From NCBI RefSeq assembly GCF_036077095.1, contig NZ_CP107960.1, forward strand, positions 1,054,001 to 1,118,000: a stretch of DNA of 64,000 nucleotides, given 5' to 3'. A model generated the notes under the pieces. The model did no database searches, was not told where the DNA came from, and was given only the letters and a program-made list of their open reading frames with translations. Source of the stretch: Streptomyces sp. NBC_00376 (GTDB lineage Bacteria > Actinomycetota > Actinomycetes > Streptomycetales > Streptomycetaceae). A program made the position numbers and the translations under genes. Numbering within the stretch: the first letter of the stretch is position 1; each line of letters begins with the position of its first letter. Positions 54,301-60,602 of this stretch are shown one piece after another.

Positions 54301-54906
54301 GTTGGTCAGGCGGTCCACCAGGGTCGCCGGGTCGATCTGCTCGATGCGGTTCCGGTCGGCGTCGACGGTGGCGTACCGCATCCAGCCGGGCGTGGCCTGC
54401 CCCTCCTCGATCTCCGGGGTCCCCGCCGGGGCCTGCTCCTCGGGGCGTACGAGCTGCTGCGCCCCCGCCTCCGCCTCCCGCTCCGCGGCCTGCTGCGGCA
54501 GGCTCACCGCGCCGAGATCGCGCCCGGCCCGCAGCGCCCCGAGCCCCTCCGGGTTCTGCACCGTGTGCAACAGTTCGTGGGCGAGCAGACGTTGGCCGTC
54601 GATGGTGCCCGGTCGGTAGGCGCCCTCGCGGAAGAAGATGTCCTGGCCGACCGCGACCGCGTCCGCGCCCAGCAGGTCGGTGAGGACGCCCGCGTTCCGG
54701 TCGGTGTGCAGGCGTACGCGGCTGAAGTCGTGTCCGAGCTGTTCCTCCAGCTCCCGGCGTACGCCGACGTCGAGGGGCTGTCCGGCGCCGCTGACGATGT
54801 CCTTCGGCTCGGGCGCGCGGTTCTTGGCAGCGCGTTCCTTGCGCTTCCTGCGGCGCTGTTCGGCGGACTGCTCCGAGCGCGAGTCCTGAGTCGAGGCAGC
54901 GCTCAT
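48340..54906 (-). CDS. Giant DUF4157/tape-like/nuclease-like eCIS protein
   Basis: A 2188-residue protein. Residues about 40-120 are a DUF4157 domain with an HELLH zinc-protease motif (110-114), the usual partner of eCIS. Residues about 200-1200 are Ala/Pro/Gly/Lys-rich low-complexity linker. Residues about 1220-1560 are long amphipathic helices (coiled-coil or tape-measure-like). A Lys/Pro/Asp-rich linker with repeats spans about 1600-1810. The last 350 residues form a separate globular domain with His1985, Asn2009 and Glu2017, in the pattern of beta-beta-alpha-metal nucleases (inference). ATG 54906 overlaps the upstream stop. No other tape-measure gene is seen, so it may be both tape and cargo. 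Confidence 0.88.
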   Translation of the reverse strand: MSAASTQDSRSEQSAEQRRRKRKERAAKNRAPEPKDIVSGAGQPLDVGVRRELEEQLGHDFSRVRLHTDRNAGVLTDLLGADAVAVGQDIFFREGAYRPGTIDGQRLLAHELLHTVQNPEGLGALRAGRDLGAVSLPQQAAEREAEAGAQQLVRPEEQAPAGTPEIEEGQATPGWMRYATVDADRNRIEQIDPATLVDRLTNSVVRSLRGDPEDLSKRTRMQLARLPEELLDGVLVSLENRLLSSEHERVLDLVDDIEYVDELEQSSLDAPGVESDAAADLFLERETVWRTAEEERERGSLPEAAPGPEKEQAQAEGAPGSTPENGWERTEDGQPANGVAVTPPGKNPKPRPKQGADSQQDRRGSGAGAGAGEQQTAAPAAAPRQESSSGDGAASGGGKSEGGRQGSDKKEAGGADGKEGQDQQGAPAASKEESAARNRPGAGDALAAGKQLKPQDKAGQDRPGGSPTAFGKDTQLSGAVSRLDGVRNQDVDGPEEKAEDDPFGAGSESEVEVGDAEPSAWDTKLQPEDFLPAADLDVSGVPTVDKSEPGAADAALPSFPAPPPTKAEKVQAERDAEDAADADLAEPEQDVAAGEPEPSAEADESGAADGQLSGIDVERAEAAPVGAGAASKDPKSGDDPKAGPVAAQTTVQEAPGKAEPGGAAKEGAAKEEKGTPAAGDKAGSAPEKGSQQAGGSKSAVSEPGAKPSGSPSGATSASGSGPASGTTSGTGTGASGKSEPAPESKAPSADGPGAGSGPQPEALAPKAPAPAAPEPTKAPEAPAPEAAPAPETAPAPKSAGRKQGSATTTPRGGGGGGSAAKAAPGKGKKGSAPAPNLATVSPEAGLSTASKLKPHKALQAMSGVGGAADRTVGDEHKALAAAPPQMQRPAGAPQTLEGKPKSDAPATYSQDPAQKSEAPEDEKAEVKGAKEPEGQIEAEKAEEPGGWDTFKMALGFIGGKIVNGVASFFGADKPVVDPQELAAKFAGLPTKDEALKKAQAGNAPGVQMQGAAEQTAGEQGSSVDTKGQETVATGRDDAGRAMGENQVYPNAPKEQMKGKVPGADGGKGGVPEASASTGAVPPEAASEVAEHDRGPQFQQAFSQGQKGMSDSRQTKDKDFRESQAKHKAKVDAEIATNTKSQADERGKAMTDVTAQRADWRTEQDGELKKLGTKKTERHEKVRKDVKDKEEKTDKDVTKEKDDGDKKIKDENTKAEKDAEKQRDDSVRESGNWVSKAFNWIKDKVIEIKKAIVRVIKEARDAVVGFIKHFKETVERWINEARKFIVDTIKTLINDLIEFAKAMVRAVIELANRIRKLITSLIAAAIAFVNRLAATLKKIVSDLLDAIAKLLSDILNILKKMLTDVIKAVVDAVKTVLDYASKLLSALGDFMLIAVDFLSDPGGWLSGAKNSAVDGAKNHLFREVVSAVKAWFQSKIEEIIGVPKAIIERLIKGGFTLEKIVKETWDAVVPMLPVIIGEIIITKVIAKLIPGAGWAMAVIDAIRTAIGALSEILRAIGAVISWLKVVRMGGAGILFAKAVAAGVVALLELAYEALMSGIGKYVAKVGKRLKGIAAKLGKGGKGDGKAPAGGSDDKGGGKNDDKGAPPKTTAAPTTSTPKPGAAKPETAQGPGKGTGPDGKRPTGKGDNKGAPAKQDTSPTPAAKPKPKPEPPAKPKPDLDTKAKPKPKDGATGKPKDDKPDQPKDDKPDQPKDDKNAKDDKGGATRPKEGGKDGSNKPKGDGKDGQGRPKGDKDGPEPTKPKPDKDQPTKPKPDKDGPGRKPGKNGPGRKPGKNGPGRKPGKNGPGHKSGRPKKKDDKDKQKQQEDDKAQRLAKIVARIRPIIRKRLAKGMDPSVHRELLANLRSWYRLTRLVKTGSPDFGVAATLNPTAPVTTGYTDAEDLDTNDYIEHTDYLENEPDPKLPAPRTPNFVNGELAKNFKAEYLNAKFAKAHGEKAHSRLVQEPIGFRHLNKYDLNTDASKRWVRMHMLPEKLGGPFRGSNLVPARNKVNNPEFYRGIEQYPEKEMERKDASRADGLRMVWYKIDLSYWQSTAEGFPHTISAEWGAYRYDRDDKKWVEKTPVNRGPLQYSTGTLEKPPAPNGQKSLVRVNRDSLKRMSRMLHVSEPFAKAIIDVRDHNGDGTPAPAKPRNTVELTQRLSELPDTRKNRITDFSAGLMALGAAEGEQLLVY
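49498..49578 (-). repeat. Three tandem 27-base units in the giant gene
   Basis: Three copies of a 27-base unit (two identical, one with a single base change) encode three 9-residue GPGRKPGKN blocks, with a degenerate fourth copy upstream. They sit in the linker just before the nuclease-like C-terminal domain and may vary in number between strains. Confidence 0.85.
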
Positions 54907-55208
54907 CGGGTCACCTCCCCGCGTCCGGAGAGGCCGGCGTGCACCGCGCGGGCGAGCTCCTGGCCGAGGCGGCGGGCGGACAGGCCTGCCGGGAGTGGCG
55001 GCAGGCCGGACAGGGCCTCCAACGCGAGGGCGCCGTCCGCGGCCAGGGGCACGCCGTGTTCGCGTACGAGACGGGACAGTTCACGCTCGAAGGACGCCGA
55101 GACCCGGTCGGGGTCGACGCGGAAGCCGTCGAGGACGAGTTCACCGACATCGATGCGAATCTCGCGAGGGTCAAGAGGCACCCGGAGGTCGTCGCGCTTC
55201 ACACCCAT
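54903..55208 (-). CDS. Small uncharacterised eCIS protein (101 aa)
   Basis: A 101-residue protein with IRIDVGELVLDGFRVDPDRVSASFERELSRLVREHG in its first half, a compact amphipathic-helix pattern. ATG 55208 is taken because GGAGG stands seven bases upstream; the frame overlaps the AAA+ gene by 10 bases and the giant by four. The opening (RIDVGELVLDGF) resembles short eCIS proteins found beside DUF4157 genes, but I cannot give a family. Context points to a helper of the giant, such as an adaptor or chaperone. Confidence 0.8.
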   Translation of the reverse strand: MGVKRDDLRVPLDPREIRIDVGELVLDGFRVDPDRVSASFERELSRLVREHGVPLAADGALALEALSGLPPLPAGLSARRLGQELARAVHAGLSGRGEVTR

Positions 55209-57283
55209 CCGCGGACCTCCGTCGGTGTCAAGGAGCGTTCCAGCTTGAGGTATTCGGTACGGGCCGCCGCGAGCATGTGTCGCATCTGGAGTCGGTCGCC
55301 CTCCTCGGCGGCGAGGAAGGCCCCGGAGAGCGCGATGTTGCGGATCGAGCCGCCGGCGACGGTGAGCTGGGCGAGCAGGTCCGGCTCGATGCCCTTGACC
55401 GGGGTCCGGGGCGGCAGGACGCGGCGCCAGATCTCGGCGCGTTCCTGCTCTGCGGGGAACGGGAAGTCGACGACGAAGCGGATGCGCCGCATGAAGGCCG
55501 TGTCGAGGGCCTTCTTCATGTTGGTGGTGAGGATGGCGAGGCCCCGGTAGGCCTCCATGCGCATGAGGAGATAGCTGACTTCGAGGTTGGCGTACCGGTC
55601 GTGGCTGTCCTTGACCTCACTGCGCTTGCCGAACAGGGCGTCGGCCTCGTCGAACAGGAGCAGCGCGCCGCCGCGTTCGGCGGCGTCGAAGACCTTGCGG
55701 AGGTTCTTCTCCGTCTCGCCGATGTACTTGCTGACCACCTGGGAGAGGTCGATGACGAAGAGGTCGAGGCCGAGCTCCTTGGCCATCACCTCGGCGGCCA
55801 GGGTCTTGCCGGTGCCGGAGCCGCCCGCGAAGAGGGCGGTGACACCGAGGCCCCGCCGCAGCGTCCCCGCGAATCCCCATTCCTGGTGGACCTTCGCCCG
55901 CTGCCGCACATGCGCGACGATCTCGCGCAGCACACCGGTCTGCCGCTCGTGCAGCACCAGGTCGTCCCAGCCCGCCTCGGGCTCGATGCGCCGCCCCAAC
56001 TCGTCCATGCCGACGCGGGCCTCGCCCAGTCCGGCCCGCCAGGCGAGCTGTGCCCCGTCGAGCCCGTCCTCACCGGGCAGATCGCGCCGGACGGCGGCAG
56101 CCGCGGAGCGTACGACATGCGGGGGCAGCTGGAACTGCGCCACCAGGGACCGCAGCTGCCTCTCCTCGATTTCGACGACGCCGTCGAACTCCCGTGCCCA
56201 CAGGCCCAGTTGTTCCTCGTCGTCCAGGCGCGGGACGCTCACCCGCTCGCCGTGCGCCCGTTCCGACGCCCGCGGGTCCTCGCTGGAGACGACGACGGGC
56301 ACGGCGGCTCCGGCCAGGAACGCCTCGGTCGCCGCCCGCTGGTCCCGGTCCAGTTCGCCCACCTCGACGAGCAGCGCGGCCGGCAGCAGGATCGCCTCGC
56401 GCTGCCAGAGCCGGGCGAGGGCGTCGCGTGCGGCGGGGTCGGTCGGGATGTCCTCGGCGTTCATCGCGTAGATCCCGAGCCCGGCGCGGGCGGCCGCGGC
56501 GGCGGCGATGTCGGCGCGGCTGCGCAGATCGCCGCCGACCAGCTCGACGAGGAGCGGGGCGTCCGGGCGCCTGCCTGTCGTCCAGCCCGTGGTGACGCGG
56601 CTCGCGGCCAGGTCGTACGAGGGCGGCAGGCCGTCGGCGACCGGGGTGCGGCGCAACTGGCCGTGCAGTCGGGCGTCCAGGTAGGGCGAGCCGAGCAGGA
56701 AATGCAGGATGCGCTCGTCGAGCCGCAGCCTGGACATGGTCAGCCGCGACTCGTCGTCCAGCTCCACCAGGCGCCAGCGACGCAACGGGGCGACCGGGGT
56801 GAGCGCGCTCCAGTGCGGCTCGGACAGCGCGGCCAGGGCGAGGGAGAAGGTGGGGTGGGCCCGCTCCGGGTCACCGCTGGCGGCGGCGCAGCGGGCGGCC
56901 GTGGTGGGGTCCAGTTCGTAGGCGGCGGTGAGCAGGACGAGGTCGCGCTCGAAGGGCGTGAGGCCGAAGCAGGAGGTCAGGGCCGTGAGCGGGGCGGCGG
57001 TCGCGGGGGCTGTCTCCGGTACGTGGGCGGGCTGGGCGTCCGCCGCAGGTGCGGTGCGGTCGGGCGACGGGGACGCCGCGGGTGCGGTGGGCTCCCCTGC
57101 CGGGGACGCCGGGGGTACGGGAGATGCAGTGGTGACGTCCGCCGTGGTGGCGTCTGCTGTGGCACCGGCGCCGCCCGCCCGCGCCGCATGCGCGTCCACG
57201 AGGGCGAGGACCCGCCGGATCTCCGCCGTCAACGACAGGGCTCCACCCCGCCCGCCGGCTGTGCCCGGCCCGTTCGCCGCCAT
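55199..57283 (-). CDS. eCIS AAA+ ATPase (Afp15-like)
   Basis: A 694-residue ATPase. The N-terminal 60 residues are a disordered Ala/Pro/Thr stretch, then come two AAA modules, the first degenerate. The second has Walker A GGSGTGKT at about 486-493, Walker B LLLFDEADALFGKR at about 538-551, and the sensor AILTTNMKKALD. ATG 57283 with AGGTGACGAC upstream is chosen over an in-frame GTG 57310. Afp15-type ATPases act on eCIS assembly. It sits between the DUF4255 gene and the 101-residue gene, in the classical eCIS place. Confidence 0.92.
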   Translation of the reverse strand: MAANGPGTAGGRGGALSLTAEIRRVLALVDAHAARAGGAGATADATTADVTTASPVPPASPAGEPTAPAASPSPDRTAPAADAQPAHVPETAPATAAPLTALTSCFGLTPFERDLVLLTAAYELDPTTAARCAAASGDPERAHPTFSLALAALSEPHWSALTPVAPLRRWRLVELDDESRLTMSRLRLDERILHFLLGSPYLDARLHGQLRRTPVADGLPPSYDLAASRVTTGWTTGRRPDAPLLVELVGGDLRSRADIAAAAAARAGLGIYAMNAEDIPTDPAARDALARLWQREAILLPAALLVEVGELDRDQRAATEAFLAGAAVPVVVSSEDPRASERAHGERVSVPRLDDEEQLGLWAREFDGVVEIEERQLRSLVAQFQLPPHVVRSAAAAVRRDLPGEDGLDGAQLAWRAGLGEARVGMDELGRRIEPEAGWDDLVLHERQTGVLREIVAHVRQRAKVHQEWGFAGTLRRGLGVTALFAGGSGTGKTLAAEVMAKELGLDLFVIDLSQVVSKYIGETEKNLRKVFDAAERGGALLLFDEADALFGKRSEVKDSHDRYANLEVSYLLMRMEAYRGLAILTTNMKKALDTAFMRRIRFVVDFPFPAEQERAEIWRRVLPPRTPVKGIEPDLLAQLTVAGGSIRNIALSGAFLAAEEGDRLQMRHMLAAARTEYLKLERSLTPTEVRGWV

Positions 57284-57316
57284 GTCGTCACCTGCCCCCG
57301 TCGTCCGCACGCCGCC

Positions 57317-58288
57317 TCAGCTCTCCGCGTCCTCGGCGCCCGCGCCCTTGGTCTGTGGGGCGGCGGCCCCCGCGCCCCTGGCCGCACCCCGTGACGTGGC
57401 CTTGCGCGTCCGGGCCGGGGTCCTGGCGGCGGCTGCCTTGACCGGCGCTTTCGCGGAGGACTTGGCCACCGCCTTGGCCGGAGCCTTCCCGGGCGCACCG
57501 CTCTGCGTGGGCGCAGCGGCCTCGGCCGAGGCGGGGCCCACCCCGACAGCGCGGCCCGAACCCGCGACAGAACCAGGGCCCGAACCCGTATCGGAACCGG
57601 AGCCCGCGCCGGACCCCGTGGCCGGTTCGGTACCGCCCCCGTCCCCGCCCACCGGTCCCGGCCGCTGCGGCGCCCCCGGCGCCCCGAACGGCAGCACCCG
57701 CACCGTGTGCCGGTCCACCGGTTCGGCCGGAACGGGCTGCTCGCGGCCCTCGATGAAGACGAGCGCCGCCTGGTACACCACGGACAGCGAGTAAGGCGTC
57801 TGGTGCAGCATCCCCCACAGCTTCGACGTCTCGTCGATGTCCATCACGGTCGGAGTGAACCGCACCCTCTGGATGGCATCGGCCAGGTCACTGCCCGCCA
57901 AGTAGGGCTTCTCACCGGCCAGTTCGATCATTTCCTTGGGCAGGACGGGTATCTCGTGCAGTGTGCGCACCACGGAGCCGATGAGCCGCTGTCCGACGAG
58001 CGTGACCTCGTCGCCGTACGCGCTGATCACGAAGTGCAGATCGAGGGCTGCGGCCGGGCGTTTGACGAGCCTGCCGTCGGATGTCCTGCTCGGCAGGTCG
58101 TTGTTGCGCTGCGAGGTGTCGGGCGTGACCTGGTAGAGGAACACGGTGATGGTGGGGTCCGTCGGCGGATCGGCCGGCGGCTTGCGCGCTTCGACGTTGA
58201 CGGCGATGTCGATCTCCGGCTGCAGGTTGTCCTCGATCAGCAGGGCGAGGGCCTGGGTGACGTGGGCGAGTGCGAGTGCGTTGCTCAT
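57317..58288 (-). CDS. DUF4255 eCIS protein with H1-like basic tail (Afp16-like)
   Basis: A 323-residue protein. The first 200 residues are a DUF4255 domain (MSNALALAHVTQALALLIEDNL, then VFLYQVTPDTSQRNNDLPSR and ALDLHFVISAYG), the family that includes the tube-terminating cap Afp16. Residues 211-255 are a Gly/Ser linker (GSGAGSGSDTGSGPGS). Residues 265-305 are Lys/Ala/Pro-rich, like a histone H1 tail (AKAVAKSSAKAPVKAAAART). Such a tail is not part of the DUF4255 fold and suggests binding to nucleic acid or another acidic partner. The gene ends 33 bases before the ATPase start. Confidence 0.86.
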   Translation of the reverse strand: MSNALALAHVTQALALLIEDNLQPEIDIAVNVEARKPPADPPTDPTITVFLYQVTPDTSQRNNDLPSRTSDGRLVKRPAAALDLHFVISAYGDEVTLVGQRLIGSVVRTLHEIPVLPKEMIELAGEKPYLAGSDLADAIQRVRFTPTVMDIDETSKLWGMLHQTPYSLSVVYQAALVFIEGREQPVPAEPVDRHTVRVLPFGAPGAPQRPGPVGGDGGGTEPATGSGAGSGSDTGSGPGSVAGSGRAVGVGPASAEAAAPTQSGAPGKAPAKAVAKSSAKAPVKAAAARTPARTRKATSRGAARGAGAAAPQTKGAGAEDAES

Positions 58289-58375
58289 GGCGTCAGTTCC
58301 TCAGTCCCTCGGTGCCCCGATGGCTCGGTGTCTCGTCGATGCGTCCGCTGCCGAAACGTCCCCTGCGTTTGTCTC

Positions 58376-59140
58376 TCACTCGCGCCCCCGCGCCAGGTAG
58401 TCCTGGAGGCTCACCGTCGCGCCCTGTCTGACGGGGGCGGACGGCCCCGCACGCTGCGTGTCGGGCGACGGCGCACCGGCCGCCGTGACCTCCAGCCGCC
58501 CGATCTGCACATGCACCACCTGCTCGCCGCCGCGCGCCCCGCGCCGGCCCGGCGACTGCCGCACCGCGTCCCGTGCCGCCGCCGTGTCCATGGCGCTGGG
58601 CCTGAGGGGGGCGGGTACGGCGACGGCCGCAACGTCCGCACCTGGGAGAACGGGCGCCGACACCGCCCCCTGGGACGGCGTCCCAGCGGGGCGCTCCCGC
58701 GCCGCGGCGCGGCGCGAGGTCTCGGGAAGGGCGCGCGGCACCGGTGCGGAGGCGGGTCGCAGCAGTGGCACCTCGGGACGGGCCGGGGTCGGTGTGCTCG
58801 GGGTGAGCCGTGTCGGTGCGGGTTGCGTCTCGGTGTGTACGACGGTGTGGTCGTGCTCCGAGCGGGAACGGACCTCACGCACCTCCCGACCCAACTCCAC
58901 TTGCTGGAGAACTGGTTGAGCATTCGTGGGCCACAGGGGCTCGGTGTCGTCCGGCTCCGGAAGCCCCGTCGCGCGCACGGCCTCGACCCGCTCGAAGGGT
59001 CCGGCGAGCCTCGGCCGCACCCGTGTCACGCCGGCACGCGGCACTGCTCCCCCGGTGTGCCGGGCGAGCAGCCGGTCGAGATGGTCCGGGACGCCCGCGT
59101 CCGGGGACTCGGCGCCGGGTACGCCCTTGGGCTCAGGCAT
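58376..59140 (-). CDS. Uncharacterised eCIS operon protein (254 aa)
   Basis: A 254-residue Pro/Ala/Arg-rich protein with no clear domain. The N-terminus (MPEPKGVPGAESPDAG), a basic central part (FERVEAVRATGLPEPDDTEPLWPT) and a short conserved-looking end (HVQIGRLEVTAAGAPSPDTQRAG followed by SLQDYLARGRE) are visible. The ending pattern is seen in small eCIS proteins between the tube-associated gene and DUF4255, with unknown role. ATG 59140 overlaps the upstream stop by eight bases. A structural or adaptor role is inferred only from position. Confidence 0.75.
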   Translation of the reverse strand: MPEPKGVPGAESPDAGVPDHLDRLLARHTGGAVPRAGVTRVRPRLAGPFERVEAVRATGLPEPDDTEPLWPTNAQPVLQQVELGREVREVRSRSEHDHTVVHTETQPAPTRLTPSTPTPARPEVPLLRPASAPVPRALPETSRRAAARERPAGTPSQGAVSAPVLPGADVAAVAVPAPLRPSAMDTAAARDAVRQSPGRRGARGGEQVVHVQIGRLEVTAAGAPSPDTQRAGPSAPVRQGATVSLQDYLARGRE

Positions 59141-59888
59141 CCGCACACAGCTCCAGGTAGTAGCGGCGGCGCATCGGGCTGAGCGCCAGGATCTCCGGCT
59201 CGCTCCAGCCGTAGGCGGTCGCGAGCAGATGGACGTCGAGCAGGACGTCGCGCGCCCAGGCGTCCAGCTCAGTCCACAGGTAGGAGGCGATGTCCAGTTC
59301 GGCGCGGGTGGCCGCGGAGCACTCGGGACAGTTGATGTTGAGCGTCACATCGGCGGCCGGGTCGACGGCCTCGGCGGCCTCCGCGATCTTGCGCTGTACG
59401 GATACGGGCAGGGCATCGACGGAGACGGTGTCCCCGTCGTGGACTGCCGAGACGACACAGCGGGCGAACAGCGCCCGTCGCGCCCCGTCGGCCGAGAGTG
59501 CCGCGTCCGGGTGCCGGGCCGCCGCCGTCAGGTCGGCGACGGTCGGCACCCGGAACGCGACGTCCCAGCCATCCTCGTCGAGGTGCGCCACACGCTGGTC
59601 CGGCGGTCGCAGGGAGCGTGCGAACTCCCCCGCGTCCAGTTCGAATTCCATGTCGGCGCCGCAGGCCGAGCAGTCGACTCTGACCTGCAAGCGCTCACCG
59701 AACAGTGCCCGGCGCAGAGCGAAGAGATCGGCCTCGCGGGCACCGACGGGGAGGGACAGCAGGGCCTCGCTGTCGCCGCCGAGATCGGGACGGGCGGCGC
59801 GGTGCAGGAGCAGCGCACGGCCGTGGCCGTCGCGCCCGATTCCCGCCTCCCATGTCGCCAGGAGGTCGTCGGCCTGAGTGACCGTCAC
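59133..59888 (-). CDS. eCIS zinc-ribbon tail/baseplate-associated protein
   Basis: A 251-residue protein. Two CxxC pairs (Cys73/76 in VDCSACGAD and Cys187/190 in NINCPECSA) can form a zinc ribbon. The C-terminal part (DVHLLATAYGWSEPEILALSPMRRRYYLELC) resembles the small domain, sometimes annotated DUF6760, found with tail tube genes. GTG 59888 is the start; the frame is open further but the upstream part is arginine-rich shadow sequence. It follows the tube gene by 134 bases of GC-rich repeats and is probably a tail assembly or baseplate factor. Confidence 0.82.
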   Translation of the reverse strand: MTVTQADDLLATWEAGIGRDGHGRALLLHRAARPDLGGDSEALLSLPVGAREADLFALRRALFGERLQVRVDCSACGADMEFELDAGEFARSLRPPDQRVAHLDEDGWDVAFRVPTVADLTAAARHPDAALSADGARRALFARCVVSAVHDGDTVSVDALPVSVQRKIAEAAEAVDPAADVTLNINCPECSAATRAELDIASYLWTELDAWARDVLLDVHLLATAYGWSEPEILALSPMRRRYYLELCADA

Positions 59889-60022
59889 ACCTGCCCCCGT
59901 CCCGTGCCCTCGCCGCCGCCCATGCGGTGGAGTCCGTTCGTCCGATGCCGTGCGCCGCAGCCGGTGCCGGCACCGGCGCCGGCGCCGCTTCCGTTGATGC
60001 CGTTCGCCCGACTCGGCTTCGT

Positions 60023-60547
60023 TCAGGCCGGGTTGAGGAAGGAGGGCTCCTCCGGCTCGGGCACCTCGTGGTCGCGCTCCCAGCCCTCGCATTCGAGCTT
60101 GAGACTCTGAATCGCCACCGCGTTGGCGTTGGCGTCCAGCTCGCCGAGGACCTGATACTCGCTGGGCCAGGTCCGGTAGAGCTTGTGCGAGACGGCGACC
60201 TGCCCGGCCTCGTTGAGGACCTGGATCACGATGTCCTTGCGGAAGTCGGCCAGGGACACCTCGGAGCCGAGACCGGCGCCGACCTGCCACACCTTGTTGG
60301 CCCAGCGGTCGAACTCGGGGTCGTGGGTGACCCCTCGCTCCAGTGTGATGCCCTCGAACTCGGAGCGGCCCGGCGACTTGCGCGGGGAGCTCGGGTCGCC
60401 GCCGTTGCGGTGCTTGACGACCTCGGTGGTCCGCTTCAGCGGACTGATCTTGCTGATGCCCGCGACCGTACGACCGTCCCACAGGACAAGGAACTTGAAG
60501 TTCTTGTAGGGGTCGAAGCGATGGGCGTTGACGTTGAACTCAGCCAT
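60023..60547 (-). CDS. eCIS inner tube protein (gp19-like)
   Basis: A 174-residue phage tail tube protein of the T4 gp19 family: MAEFNVNAHRFDPYKNFKF, then FLVLWDGRTVAGISKISPLKRTTEVVKHRNGG and FEGITLERGVTHDPEFDRWANKVW. It is the repeat unit of the inner tube that is pushed out when the sheath contracts. It lies 55 bases after the sheath gene. Only one tube gene and one sheath gene are present in this operon, unlike eCIS types with two or three paralogues. Confidence 0.93.
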   Translation of the reverse strand: MAEFNVNAHRFDPYKNFKFLVLWDGRTVAGISKISPLKRTTEVVKHRNGGDPSSPRKSPGRSEFEGITLERGVTHDPEFDRWANKVWQVGAGLGSEVSLADFRKDIVIQVLNEAGQVAVSHKLYRTWPSEYQVLGELDANANAVAIQSLKLECEGWERDHEVPEPEEPSFLNPA

Positions 60548-60602
60548 CGGATTCCTTCACGCTCTCCTTCTCGCTCTCCGGTCCGTCTCGGGTTCGGGGA
60601 CC

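Noticed and set aside
59885..59923. A 12-codon ATG frame ending at the zinc-ribbon gene start
   Set aside because: Gly-rich, no conserved content visible; probably chance. Kept only as part of the gap observation.
59888..60022. Read-through extension of the tube protein past its TGA
   Set aside because: Stop-free runs of 45 codons are ordinary at this GC content; the extension is Gly/Ala low-complexity, not a tube feature.
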